A stretch of DNA of 64,000 bases from DATFKA01 sp035268885 (GCA_035268885.1 DATFKA010000157.1:1-64000), one strand, 5' to 3'; positions 7,811-16,911 are shown, counted from the first letter of the stretch. Program-made: numbers and translations. Notes: generated from the letters alone by a model not told the origin.

Positions 7811-9700
7811 CTAATACAGCACCCGCAGCCAAATCGTCCCTTCGATCTCCTTGAGTTCATTGATGGTATCCTCGTCGTATTCTTTATTGACATCGGTGAT
7901 CACATAACCCAACTCCTCATTCGTCTTGAGGGATTGACCAATAATATTGACATCATTCTGGGAAAGAATATTATTGATGCTGGCCAGCACATTAGGTACA
8001 TTGCGGTGAATATGGAGTACGCGATGGGCTTCCTTTACTTCCGACAATTGGACCTGAGGCATGTTAACGCTCTGGCTGGTACTACCCGTATTAATGTACT
8101 GGATCACTTTATTGGGTACAAAGTTTCCAATGTTTTTCTGGGCTTCGTAGGTACTTCCTCCAATGTGCGGCGTCAGGATGGTATTGGGCATACCCATTAA
8201 TTCCGACTCGAAAGGCTCATCATTACTCTTGGGTTCTTTGGGGAATACATCGACGGCACAGCCTTTGAGTTTACCGGATTCCAGTGCCGCTTTCAGGGCC
8301 GGAATTTGTACCGTTTTACCGCGGGCCAGGTTGATAAAGATGGCCCCTTCTTTCATCATTTTGAATTGTTCGGCCCCAAAGAAATTGGTGTTTTCCGGGC
8401 GACCATCGATGTGCAGGGATAAGACCTCTACGGTGCCGAGTAGTTCTTTTAGGGTATCGCATTTGGTGGCATTCCCCAGGGGCATTTTATCTACTAAATC
8501 GTAATAGTAGACATCCAGTCCCATGGCTTCCGCTAAAACGGAAAGCTGCGAACCGATATTACCATAACCAATAATACCTAATTTTTTACCGCGTACTTCG
8601 TTGGCCCCGGTGGCTGATTTTTCCCATCGTCCCTGGTGCATCGCCATCATTTTGTCTGGCAAGTTGCGCACCAGAAAGACGATTTCGGCGATGGCCAGTT
8701 CTACCACGGAGCGGGTATTCATGTAGGGTGCATTAAAGACAGTGACCCCATGCCGACTGGCAGCTTCGAGGTCGATCTGGTTGGTCCCGATACAAAAGGC
8801 GCCAATACAAATCAGGCGTTTGGCCGATTTGATCACCTTCTCGGTGATATGGGTCTTGGAGCGGATACCAATGATATTGACCTCCTTGATGCGCTCGCAG
8901 AGCTCTTCTTCGCTTAGCGCCGTTTCGAGGTATTCTACATTATAGCCTTCTGCCTCAAAGATTTGTACAGCATCTTTATGTACTCCTTCTAGCAGCAGGA
9001 CATTTATACGATTTTTTGGATAAGACAGTGCTCTACTCATTTTTAATTCATATAAAATTTCGTCAACGCTTGGGGCGATGTGGTCGGCAATTTCCAGGAC
9101 CTTTGCGCGCCGTACGTTTTCGGTGAATAAATAAAATTTGCTCGCGTACCCCTGCTCTCTGATTTCAAAATCATTGTAGCCGTCACCAATCACCAGTACC
9201 TCGCCGGCCAGATTTAGATCGCGGATAACAATGGGCTTACCCCCCGATCGGCTGAGTGGAATTGCTTCATTAAAGCCCACCACATTGCCCGCTTCATCGT
9301 AGGTAAATTCATTGGCATAAACCTGATCCGCCAACAAGCCGTAGTGTGTAACGACCGGAATGATAAAATCTTTAAAACCATTGGATACCACGTAGACCTG
9401 CTCCCGGTGTGAAACAATGAAATCCGCGTTTCGCTTAAAAGACTCAGATATCTGATCTTTTAGTGCTTCGGCCAGGGCCTCAATATGACTGCGATGGGGC
9501 TGTAGCAGCGCCATACGTTGGGATAGGGATGTACGAAAGTCAAGACTACCATCCATCCCCTGATTAGTGATCTCCTGAATTTCGAAAAAGACTTCCTCTT
9601 TTCTGGGGTCATCCTCCAGTACGATTTCACAAAGCAGATCCAGTGCCTCGATCTTAGTGAATGTACTATCAAAATCAATAATAAAGTACGGTTTGTTCAT
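7811..9700 (-). CDS. serA: Phosphoserine phosphatase-phosphoglycerate dehydrogenase fusion
   Basis: A 629-residue bifunctional-looking protein. Residues 1-215 are a HAD-IB phosphatase with DFDST (motif I), VVSNG (motif II), a conserved Lys in SGGKP (motif III) and GDGYNDFE (motif IV), as in SerB. Residues about 230-540 are a D-3-phosphoglycerate dehydrogenase with the Rossmann motif GIIGYGNIGS, NLARG and TPHIGGSTYEAQ. The end (about 555-629) is an ACT domain (NNILSQNDVNIIGQSLKTN) for serine feedback. The fusion would join the first and last steps of serine synthesis; the middle step, SerC, is not in the window. The start codon abuts a MITE-like element, so the natural 5' leader has been replaced. 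Confidence 0.9.
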   Translation of the reverse strand: MNKPYFIIDFDSTFTKIEALDLLCEIVLEDDPRKEEVFFEIQEITNQGMDGSLDFRTSLSQRMALLQPHRSHIEALAEALKDQISESFKRNADFIVSHREQVYVVSNGFKDFIIPVVTHYGLLADQVYANEFTYDEAGNVVGFNEAIPLSRSGGKPIVIRDLNLAGEVLVIGDGYNDFEIREQGYASKFYLFTENVRRAKVLEIADHIAPSVDEILYELKMSRALSYPKNRINVLLLEGVHKDAVQIFEAEGYNVEYLETALSEEELCERIKEVNIIGIRSKTHITEKVIKSAKRLICIGAFCIGTNQIDLEAASRHGVTVFNAPYMNTRSVVELAIAEIVFLVRNLPDKMMAMHQGRWEKSATGANEVRGKKLGIIGYGNIGSQLSVLAEAMGLDVYYYDLVDKMPLGNATKCDTLKELLGTVEVLSLHIDGRPENTNFFGAEQFKMMKEGAIFINLARGKTVQIPALKAALESGKLKGCAVDVFPKEPKSNDEPFESELMGMPNTILTPHIGGSTYEAQKNIGNFVPNKVIQYINTGSTSQSVNMPQVQLSEVKEAHRVLHIHRNVPNVLASINNILSQNDVNIIGQSLKTNEELGYVITDVNKEYDEDTINELKEIEGTIWLRVLY

Positions 9701-9701
9701 A

Positions 9702-9864
9702 AGACTTTATTCTAAATAGTTTTATGAGGTGAAAATGAAAGATTTTGTTTCCAATCAAGGCGCGCCCGGAGCCTAATAGCCTTAGCTATTAAGGCGAGGA
9801 CGTAACGCAGAATGGGAGCAAAAGATGATTTTTTAGCCATACAAAATTATTTAGAATAAAGTCT
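9702..9864. mobile_element. MITE-like element A (163 bp) at the serA start codon
   Basis: The ends are perfect 16-bp inverted repeats (AGACTTTATTCTAAAT, 9702-9717 and 9849-9864), flanked by ATA on both sides (9699-9701 and 9865-9867), which looks like a target duplication. The arms pair imperfectly through the whole element to a core near GCCTAATAGC/GCTATTAAGGC (about 9770-9792). It encodes nothing. The left flank overlaps the start codon of the serine-biosynthesis fusion gene. Confidence 0.75.
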
Positions 9865-9873
9865 ATAGTGCGG

Positions 9874-9881
9874 CAAAAATA
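9874..9881 (-). promoter_or_regulatory. -7 box of a possible serA promoter
   Basis: The minus strand reads TATTTTTG, a full match to the Bacteroidota -7 consensus TAnnTTTG. No good TTTG lies 19 bases upstream. Transcription would begin at about the right edge of element A, so the element would be the mRNA leader. Confidence 0.4.
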
Positions 9882-10027
9882 CAGATACTTCTTACAATCT
9901 CCGCTTTATTCTATCGAAGCTGTTAAACTTTTTACGAGAAACTCCAATGTCAAAAAAGAGCCATTGGGTATAGCTCCGCTTACTCAGGAAATCTCCGGTA
10001 TGGTAATCATGAATGCACAACAAAAAA

Positions 10028-10060
10028 ATAAGTCATCCCGAGCTGGTCGGGATGACTTAT
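10028..10060. terminator. Perfect 14-bp stem hairpin, terminator of the small gene at 10.1 kb
   Basis: ATAAGTCATCCCGA (10028-10041) and TCGGGATGACTTAT (10047-10060) pair perfectly around GCTGG. It lies just after the stop of the minus-strand gene ending at 10084, with A-rich sequence (a T-rich exit on the minus strand) at 10020-10030. Confidence 0.7.
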
Positions 10061-10083
10061 CTGTCTTTCTGCAAACCTTGCTG

Positions 10084-10317
10084 TTAGCAGGGCTCTACCG
10101 CTGTACTTTTACTATGCGCCAAAATCTTGCTAATGGCAGATTTAGGTGCATTGAATCTAGTCTTAGGTAGCTTATTTTGTGCAGTCTTCAACTCTTCGTA
10201 AGCTCGGCGCAGTTCCGCATCTGCACGCAGTGCTTCCATGATGGCCAGGCGCTCCGAAGTAGAAACTTCATTGTAAATAAAACGGACTAAAGAATTTGAT
10301 GTAAAGCTGTGCTTCAT
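10084..10317 (-). CDS. Small conserved Bacteroidota protein of unknown function
   Basis: About 77 residues from the ATG at 10317. The sequence SFTSNSLVRFIYNEVSTSER, then a helix with ALRADAELRRAYEELKTAQ and a Pro/Lys tail (LPKTRFNAPKSAISKIL), fits a small helical protein family that recurs in Bacteroidota and resembles the N-terminus of anti-sigma-type proteins (EDP/RADAELR...YEEL). It has no membrane segment. A terminator follows. It could be a regulatory partner protein, but no function is established. Confidence 0.6.
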   Translation of the reverse strand: MKHSFTSNSLVRFIYNEVSTSERLAIMEALRADAELRRAYEELKTAQNKLPKTRFNAPKSAISKILAHSKSTAVEPC

Positions 10318-10504
10318 ACGAGAATTTTTTGTTTGCAATTAATCCCATTAAAAAATTGGATTCCCGGATTGCCTTCACTTTGAAGCTAAGACAGGCGGGA
10401 AATCTCCCCTTTGAGTAACTTTACATATAAACTACAAAAAAACGCCCATTATTGCGCCGGATACAGGCTTTTTAACAGTTTTCCAAATTTTTTTAGTTTT
10501 TTTC

Positions 10505-12061
10505 TCATTCGGCCCAACCTTCCCGATCAAGGCTCCGAAAGTGGATGGCTTCTGCCAAATGTTCGATCTTAATATCTTCGCTATCACTGAGGTCAGCGGC
10601 GGTACGGGCTACTTTCAAAATCCGATCATAAGCCCTGGCGGATAATTGGAGCTTCTCCATCGCCTTTTTCACCAATAGTAAGCCCGCCTTATTGATCTGA
10701 CAGACTTCGCGCACCATACGACTGGGAATCTGGGCATTACAATAAATTTGTGGAAACTTTTCGTAGCGTTTTTCCTGAAGCTCCCGCGCCCGCACAACGC
10801 GCTCAGCAATAGTCTGGCTAGTATCGCCACTGCGCTCCCGCCCCGCCAATTCATCATAGGACACCGGTGTTACCTCTACGTGCAGATCGATACGGTCCAG
10901 AAGGGGCCCGGAAATCTTATTCAGGTAGCGCTTTACCACTCCTGGCCCACAGGTACAATCTTTCTCCGGATGATTAAAATAACCACAGGGGCAGGGGTTC
11001 ATCGAAGCAATCAACATAAAGCTGGCGGGATAATCCACGGTGACACGGGCTCTAGAAATCGTTACGCGACGCTCCTCCATGGGCTGCCGCATCACTTCCA
11101 GCACACTGCGTTTAAATTCCGGTAGTTCATCCAGGAACAATACTCCGTGGTGCGCTATCGAAATCTCACCCGGCATGGGGTTAGAGCCGCCGCCTACCAG
11201 TGCCACATCGCTAATGGTATGATGGGGTGCACGAAAAGGGCGCCTGGTGACCAGGCCGGTTTCAGCCCGCAGCATACCCGCCACGGAATGAATTTTGGTA
11301 GTCTCCAGCGCTTCTCGCAGGCCTAGGGGCGGAAGGATAGTAGGCAAGCGGCGAGCCAGCATGGTTTTTCCGGCACCGGGCGGACCAATCAAGATTACAT
11401 TATGACCACCCGCAGCCGCGATCTCCAGGGCGCGTTTAATATTCTCCTGGCCTTTTACATCCGCAAAGTCTACTTCGTAATTGTTAACGTGGTGTTCGAA
11501 TTCGTCACGGGTGTCAATTTGGGTGGGTTCAATCTCCAACTGGTCGCGAAAGAAGTCAACTGCCTCGCGCAGGTGCTCTACCCCAATCACGTCCAGATCA
11601 CTCACAATAGCGGCCTCCCGAGCATTTTGTTTGGGAAGCACCAGACCTTTAAATTTTTCTTTACGAGCCTGAATAGCAATCGGTAAAGCGCCCTTGATGG
11701 GGCGCAAGCCACCGTCCAGGGCCAGTTCTCCCAGGATCACATATTCTTCCAGGCTTTTTCCCGTGATTTGCTGGCTGGCCGCCAAAATCCCAAGGGCAAT
11801 CGGCAAATCGTAAGCAGACCCCTCCTTCCGCAAATCGGCTGGAGCCAGATTAACGGTCACTTTTTTTCGGGGCATCCGCTGCCCGACGTTGGTTAGGGCA
11901 GCTTCGATACGATGAAAACCTTCCCGGATAGCACTATCCGGCAAACCTACCATATTATAATAATTCTTTCCGGCCACTGGTTGTCCACCGGCGTTAACTT
12001 CCACGGTGATCGTACGAGCATCAACGCCCTGGAGCGCACTCGCATAAGTTTTGATGAGCAT
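10505..12061 (-). CDS. comM: YifB/ComM family Mg-chelatase-like AAA+ ATPase
   Basis: A 518-residue protein of the usual family length. An N-terminal Lon-like domain (about residues 20-170) precedes the AAA+ core with Walker A GPPGAGKTM (about residue 222), Walker B LFLDELPEF and the insert ISIAHHGVLF, then the C-terminal Mg-chelatase domain with CNAQIPSRMVREVC and LSARAYDRILKVARTAADL. ComM acts as a helicase that extends heteroduplex during natural transformation in other bacteria. The cysteine cluster (NPCPCGYFNHPEKDCTCGPG) is typical. It is transcribed alone between a small gene and the acyl-CoA synthetase. Confidence 0.92.
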   Translation of the reverse strand: MLIKTYASALQGVDARTITVEVNAGGQPVAGKNYYNMVGLPDSAIREGFHRIEAALTNVGQRMPRKKVTVNLAPADLRKEGSAYDLPIALGILAASQQITGKSLEEYVILGELALDGGLRPIKGALPIAIQARKEKFKGLVLPKQNAREAAIVSDLDVIGVEHLREAVDFFRDQLEIEPTQIDTRDEFEHHVNNYEVDFADVKGQENIKRALEIAAAGGHNVILIGPPGAGKTMLARRLPTILPPLGLREALETTKIHSVAGMLRAETGLVTRRPFRAPHHTISDVALVGGGSNPMPGEISIAHHGVLFLDELPEFKRSVLEVMRQPMEERRVTISRARVTVDYPASFMLIASMNPCPCGYFNHPEKDCTCGPGVVKRYLNKISGPLLDRIDLHVEVTPVSYDELAGRERSGDTSQTIAERVVRARELQEKRYEKFPQIYCNAQIPSRMVREVCQINKAGLLLVKKAMEKLQLSARAYDRILKVARTAADLSDSEDIKIEHLAEAIHFRSLDREGWAE

Positions 12062-12183
12062 ATTTTCCTTGGTTTACCAAGGGTGCTAATTTGGGTCTTT
12101 AGACCTTAAAACAGGATTAAAAATACAGAATAACAGCCACCCCAGGTAGGGTACAAAAGCAATATATCCGACAAAATCAATTT

Positions 12184-13845
12184 CTACTCCTCCCGCAGCT
12201 TACGGCGCAAAATCTTACCGACGTTTGTTTTGGGTAATTCCGCCCTAAACTCAACCTGCTTTGGCACCTTATAACCCGTCAGGTTGTTTTTGCAGTACTT
12301 TAATAGTTCGTCCTTATTTAGCGATTTATCTTTCTTCACGACAAAGATTTTAACCACTTCCCCGGATTTATCATCGGGTATGCCGACTGCCGCAACTTCC
12401 ATTACTTTGGGATGTCCGGCAACGACTTCTTCTACCTCATTGGGGAATACATTAAAGCCGGATACCAGGATCATATCCTTCTTGCGATCTACGATCTCAA
12501 AGAAGCCGTCTTCGTACATTTTACCAATATCTCCCGTACATAACCAGCCGTCGACAATCGTTTTATTCGTTTCGTCGGGTCGTTTATAGTAGCCTTTCAT
12601 CACCTGTGGCCCTTTAACCTGAATTTCTCCAATCTGATCCACAGCCAGGACATTCCCCTGGTTATCTACGATGCGTACATCAGTAGAAGGTATCGGCAAA
12701 CCGATCGTGCCAATCCGCCCCTTGCCATCGAGTGGATTCACAGTGACAACGGGAGAGGCTTCCGTCATACCATAACCTTCGGAAAGCTCACAGCCGGTCA
12801 GCCGCTGCCAGGCCTCCGCTACGGGTCGCTGGACGGCCATACCGCCACCTACGGTTACTTTCAATTTAGAAAAGTCCAGTTGCTGGAATGCCTTGTCGTT
12901 AATCAAACCATTAAAAAGCGTATTCACGCCCGTCATTAGGGTAATATCATAAGATTTTATCGCCCCAACAATGGTCGAGAAGTCGCGTGGATTGGTAATC
13001 AGCACCGAAAGTGCACCCAGCTCCATCATCGCCAAACAATTTACCGTAAAGGCAAAAATGTGATAGAGCGGTAGTGGACACAGGGCAACTTCAGCCCCCT
13101 CCCTTAGGAATGGGCCGATAAAGGCCCTTACCTGCAGCATATTGGAGACCAGATTGCGATTGGTCAGCATCGCTCCTTTGGATATCCCCGTGGTACCACC
13201 CGTATACTGCAGTGCGATGACATCGTCCGGTTCTTGTTCGTGTTTTTTTAGCTTAAATTTCTTCCCCTGCTTGAGCGCATCGGAAAAAGAAACCGTATTG
13301 GCCAGACTGTATTTAGGAACCATGCGTTTGATATTACGCACGACAAAATTCACAATCATGCTTTTGGGCCAACCCAACATCTCACCAATACTAGTGGTAA
13401 TAATCGCCTTAATACTGGTATCGGGTAAAATCTCTTCCAGCTTGGCCGCAAAGTTTTCGGCAATCACAATGGCTTTAACTTCCGCATCCTTAAATTGATG
13501 CTGCATTTCCCGCGGTGTGTACAGCGGGTTGGTATTGACAATAATCAATCCCGCCCGCAGTGCCCCCAGCAGCGCAATGGGATACTGTAATAAATTGGGC
13601 ATCATCAAAGCAATTTTATCCCCTCTTTCCAGGCCCCGGGACTGAAGATAGGCGCCAAATTGGGTGGAGAGCTTATCCAATTGTTTATAGCTGACCTCCT
13701 TCCCCATGCAGGAAAAAGCTGGCTTACTACCGTACTTGTGGAAGCAGCCTTCAAACAAATCAATAACGGTCGTATAGGCATTGGGATCTATATTGGCGGG
13801 TACACCGCTGGGATAGTTGGTTAGCCAAGGTCTGTTTTCTACCAT
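12184..13845 (-). CDS. fadD: Long-chain fatty acid-CoA ligase
   Basis: A 553-residue ANL-superfamily enzyme. It has the AMP-binding P-loop YTGGTTGISKGAM (about residue 213), the A5 motif GYGMTEASPVV, the hinge region WLCTGDIGKMYEDGF and DRKKDMILVSGFNVFPNEVE, and the catalytic Lys near the C-terminus in PKTNVGKILRRKLRE. It activates fatty acids with ATP and CoA for beta-oxidation or lipid synthesis in the cytosol or at the inner membrane. It is divergent from rpsA across a 300-bp intergenic region. Confidence 0.9.
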   Translation of the reverse strand: MVENRPWLTNYPSGVPANIDPNAYTTVIDLFEGCFHKYGSKPAFSCMGKEVSYKQLDKLSTQFGAYLQSRGLERGDKIALMMPNLLQYPIALLGALRAGLIIVNTNPLYTPREMQHQFKDAEVKAIVIAENFAAKLEEILPDTSIKAIITTSIGEMLGWPKSMIVNFVVRNIKRMVPKYSLANTVSFSDALKQGKKFKLKKHEQEPDDVIALQYTGGTTGISKGAMLTNRNLVSNMLQVRAFIGPFLREGAEVALCPLPLYHIFAFTVNCLAMMELGALSVLITNPRDFSTIVGAIKSYDITLMTGVNTLFNGLINDKAFQQLDFSKLKVTVGGGMAVQRPVAEAWQRLTGCELSEGYGMTEASPVVTVNPLDGKGRIGTIGLPIPSTDVRIVDNQGNVLAVDQIGEIQVKGPQVMKGYYKRPDETNKTIVDGWLCTGDIGKMYEDGFFEIVDRKKDMILVSGFNVFPNEVEEVVAGHPKVMEVAAVGIPDDKSGEVVKIFVVKKDKSLNKDELLKYCKNNLTGYKVPKQVEFRAELPKTNVGKILRRKLREE

Positions 13846-14049
13846 AATATTTATATTGCTATTTTCAGGAATATCTCATCTAGCTCTGAACGTCAAGCAG
13901 AATCAAAATTTTGTATTGTAGTTCCGTAAATTTACAAATTTCTCTAGTTTTTTTGTGCCAAATTCCTAATCTCCCTATTCTTTCTTCGCAGAAGTTATTC
14001 AAAGCCTTAATTTACAGAGAGATTCCTTCCTTTTTTCATCGAATTCAAT

Positions 14050-14057
14050 TACCTTTG
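14050..14057 (+). promoter_or_regulatory. -7 box of the rpsA promoter
   Basis: TACCTTTG followed by CAGCCC matches the Bacteroidota -7 consensus TAnnTTTG exactly. The upstream region is T-rich without a clean TTTG at the right spacing. It would give an rpsA leader of about 80 nt. The rest of the 300-bp fadD-rpsA intergenic region is AT-rich and shows nothing else except leader hairpins. Confidence 0.6.
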
Positions 14058-14117
14058 CAGCCCAATTTGAAGGGGACAGAAGCCCCCGGATGGGATTCAT
14101 TTATTTTTTAATTAAAA

Positions 14118-14134
14118 AATCGCCTTTCGCGATT
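14118..14134 (+). promoter_or_regulatory. rpsA leader hairpin next to the start codon
   Basis: AATCGC (14118-14123) and GCGATT (14129-14134) form a stem around CTTTC, ending 10 bases before the ATG. A second hairpin (GGGG/CCCC, 14072-14086) lies earlier in the leader. Such placement could let S1 control its own translation; this is inference. Confidence 0.4.
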
Positions 14135-14144
14135 ACATCAAATT

Positions 14145-16292
14145 ATGCTTTTAGAAGAAGAAAAAAACAACCTGGAAGAGAACGAGGAACCCACATCAGA
14201 AGAAACTTCAAGTGAGGAGAATTCTGGTGAAGAGGTTACCGAAATTGAAGAGGTAAAAGAAAAAGCGGAAGCGGCAGCTGAAGAAGCTAAAACGGAGAAA
14301 ACGGAAGAAAAAGCCCCCGTTATAGAGGCCAGCACCGAAGAAGACAGTGAAGAGGAAGACGATTCCGATGATGCTGACGACGATGAGGATTCGGATGATG
14401 AGGATTCCGATGAAGAAGGTTCTGACGATGACTCAAGCGACGATGACGATGACGACGAAGATGATGTCGAGCTGAACATGGAAGACGAAGAAGAGGAAAG
14501 TGCACACGATGCCTTTGACTGGAGTCGGGGTAACAAGCGCAGTGCCAACTACACCGAAGAGGAAAAAGAAGAGTACCTAAAACAGTACGATTCTACACTG
14601 AGTGCGGTTGGTGAAAGTACGATTGTCTCCGGACTGATCACCGCCATTCACGACGGTGATGTCGTTATTGACCTGAACTATAAGTCGGATGGTCTGCTCT
14701 CTCTATCTGAATTTAGAGACATGCCAGATCTTGAAGTCGGCGATTCCGTTGAGGTATACGTAGAACAAAAAGAAGATTCCAGAGGACGTCTGGTACTCTC
14801 TCGTCGCAAGGCGAAGTTGCTACGTGCCTGGGAAGCCATCAGAGATTCTTACGAAAACGGTACCGTGATCAAGGGTACGGTCATCAGTAAGACAAAAGGT
14901 GGTCTGATCGTAGATGCTGGTGGTCTGGAAACCTTCCTACCGGGTTCTCAGATTGATATTAAGCCCATCATTGATTACGATTCATACGTAGGAAAAACAA
15001 TGGAATTTAAGGTGGTGAAAATTAACGAAACCATCAAGAACGCCGTTGTTTCGCACAAAGCACTCATCGAAAGCGATCTGGCCGAACAGCGGGAAGCTAT
15101 TATTGCCAGCCTGGAAAAAGGTCAGGTACTGGAAGGTATCGTGAAGAATATCACCGATTTTGGTGCATTCCTCGACCTGGGTGGTGTAGACGGTCTGCTG
15201 TATATCACCGATATCAGCTGGGGACGGATCAATCACCCAAGCGAAGTATTAGAATTGAACCAGAAAATCAGTGTCGTAGTCTTAGACTTCGACGAGAACA
15301 AGAAACGTATTTCTTTGGGTCTGAAGCAACTGCAGCCGCACCCATGGGAAGTACTGGACGAATCCATTCAGGAAGGTTCCAACGTTTCTGGTCGCATCGT
15401 AAATATCGAAGACTACGGTGCATTCCTAGAAATTCAGCCCGGCGTAGAAGGTCTGATCCACGTTTCAGAAGTAAGCTGGAGCAATCAGCCCATCAATGCT
15501 CGCGAATTCTTCAACCTGAATCAGGAATATCAAGCGAAGATTGTCACTATCGACCGCGAAGAGCGTAAGATGTCTCTGTCTTTGAAGCAATTGACCAAGG
15601 ATCCATGGAGCGATATCGAAGAGCGCTTCCCAGTAAACAGCCGCCACAGCGGAGAAGTGAAAAACCTCACGCCTTACGGTGTATTCGTTGAATTGGAAGA
15701 AGGTATTGGTGGTATGGTACATATCTCCGACCTTTCCTGGACCAAGCGTTTCTCTCACCCATCTGAATTTACCAAAGTGGGTAAGGATATCGACTGTGTC
15801 ATCCTGGACATCGACAAAGACAATCGCAAATTGTCACTGGGACACAAGCAAATCGAAGAGAACCCATGGGATACCTTCGAAAATGTATTCCCCATCGGTT
15901 CTTACCACGAAGCAACGGTACTCCGCCGAGACGATCGCGGGGCCATTGTCCAGCTGCCTTACGGTCTGGAAGCCTTTGCTCCCATCAAGCACATCCGCAA
16001 GGAAGACGGCAACTATGCCGATCCGGAGGAAGTACTGACGGTAAAAGTGATCGAATTCAACCGGGATGACAAGCGTATTTTGGTATCTCACCTGCGCTAT
16101 CTCGATGATATTCGCCGCGAAGCTGATGAACAAGTGAAGAAAGAACGCACGGCAGAACGCAAACAAACGCGCGATGCAGTGAAGAAGACGCAATCGAATG
16201 TACAACGCAGCACCCTTGGTGAACTGGATGCTTTAGCTCAATTGAAGCAGCAGCTGGGAGACCAGGACGAAGAGGAAGAAGACGATAAGTAG
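14145..16292 (+). CDS. rpsA: 30S ribosomal protein S1
   Basis: A 715-residue protein with six S1/OB repeats between about residues 158 and 660 (starts near VSGLITAIHDGD, IKGTVISKTKGG, LEGIVKNITDFGAF, VSGRIVNIEDYGAF, HSGEVKNLTPYGVF, HEATVLRRDDRGA). S1 holds mRNA on the 30S subunit. Residues 1-120 are an extremely acidic extension dominated by Asp, Glu and Ser, with stretches of five or six Asp; this is longer than in model S1 proteins. The C-terminus after the sixth repeat is a charged helix ending again in Asp/Glu. A strong terminator follows. Confidence 0.95.
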   Translation: MLLEEEKNNLEENEEPTSEETSSEENSGEEVTEIEEVKEKAEAAAEEAKTEKTEEKAPVIEASTEEDSEEEDDSDDADDDEDSDDEDSDEEGSDDDSSDDDDDDEDDVELNMEDEEEESAHDAFDWSRGNKRSANYTEEEKEEYLKQYDSTLSAVGESTIVSGLITAIHDGDVVIDLNYKSDGLLSLSEFRDMPDLEVGDSVEVYVEQKEDSRGRLVLSRRKAKLLRAWEAIRDSYENGTVIKGTVISKTKGGLIVDAGGLETFLPGSQIDIKPIIDYDSYVGKTMEFKVVKINETIKNAVVSHKALIESDLAEQREAIIASLEKGQVLEGIVKNITDFGAFLDLGGVDGLLYITDISWGRINHPSEVLELNQKISVVVLDFDENKKRISLGLKQLQPHPWEVLDESIQEGSNVSGRIVNIEDYGAFLEIQPGVEGLIHVSEVSWSNQPINAREFFNLNQEYQAKIVTIDREERKMSLSLKQLTKDPWSDIEERFPVNSRHSGEVKNLTPYGVFVELEEGIGGMVHISDLSWTKRFSHPSEFTKVGKDIDCVILDIDKDNRKLSLGHKQIEENPWDTFENVFPIGSYHEATVLRRDDRGAIVQLPYGLEAFAPIKHIRKEDGNYADPEEVLTVKVIEFNRDDKRILVSHLRYLDDIRREADEQVKKERTAERKQTRDAVKKTQSNVQRSTLGELDALAQLKQQLGDQDEEEEDDK

Positions 16293-16318
16293 TCCTAAAT
16301 TCTCTTATAAATAAAAGG

Positions 16319-16350
16319 GCCCCGGCTATTAATTAGTCGGGGCTTTTTTT
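16319..16350 (+). terminator. Rho-independent terminator of rpsA
   Basis: GCCCCGGCT (16319-16327) pairs with AGTCGGGGC (one G-T pair) around ATTAATT, followed by TTTTTTT. It lies 27 bases after the rpsA stop. Confidence 0.85.
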
Positions 16351-16383
16351 ATTTTCGTGAGATTTTCGTGCAAAACTATGATC

Positions 16384-16908
16384 ATGGAGCATTTAAATAT
16401 TGAAATAAAAGCAAGGTGTAAAGATCTCGAGCACGTCAGAGAAATGCTTGAAACACAGCAAGCTAGTTACATCGGACTGGACCATCAGATTGACACCTAC
16501 TTCAAGGTCAACAGTGGCCGCTTAAAATTGCGGAGAGGTAATATCGAACGAGCCCTGATTCACTATCGTCGTGAAGACCAGGCAGGACCCAAAAAATCTT
16601 TCGTTAAGCTTTTTGAAGTCTCCTCCGACACGGTCTTAAAAGAGATCCTCTCCGATTCTCTCGGTATTCTCGTGGTAATAGATAAAGAAAGAGAAATCTA
16701 TTTCATTGATAACGTCAAGTTTCACGTGGATACCGTTGTGGATTTAGGGACTTTCGTCGAAATCGAAGCGATCGATAAAGACGGTACCATTGGTGAGGAA
16801 AAACTAACGCGACAGTGCCGAACGTATATGGACCTCTTTCATATTCAGCCGGAAGATCTGGTACAATCCTCTTACAGCGATCTGCTGCTGGCCAAGCAAA
16901 AGGGCTAA
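16384..16908 (+). CDS. CYTH domain protein (class IV adenylate cyclase-like)
   Basis: About 174 residues. The start at 16384 (MEHLNIEIKARCKDLE) is preferred; ATG at 16378 is also possible. The N-terminal NIEIKARC is the first CYTH strand with the ExExK-type motif (first position Asn), followed by DTYFKVNSGRLKLRRGN, and acidic strands FVEIEAID late in the domain. CYTH proteins hydrolyse or cyclise triphosphates in a tunnel fold. The annotation class IV adenylate cyclase is by family resemblance; activity could equally be a triphosphatase. The next gene starts three bases after the stop. Confidence 0.75.
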   Translation: MEHLNIEIKARCKDLEHVREMLETQQASYIGLDHQIDTYFKVNSGRLKLRRGNIERALIHYRREDQAGPKKSFVKLFEVSSDTVLKEILSDSLGILVVIDKEREIYFIDNVKFHVDTVVDLGTFVEIEAIDKDGTIGEEKLTRQCRTYMDLFHIQPEDLVQSSYSDLLLAKQKG

Positions 16909-16911
16909 GTA

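Noticed and set aside
9868..10170. 100-residue open frame between element A and the small gene
   Set aside because: It begins at a non-ATG start next to the element, crosses the terminator hairpin and runs antisense into the small gene; the product looks random.
14138..14548. Long Ser-rich open frame on the minus strand opposite the start of rpsA
   Set aside because: It is the antisense of the GA-rich codons for the acidic S1 extension; the low-complexity Ser repeats are a mirror of Asp/Glu codons.
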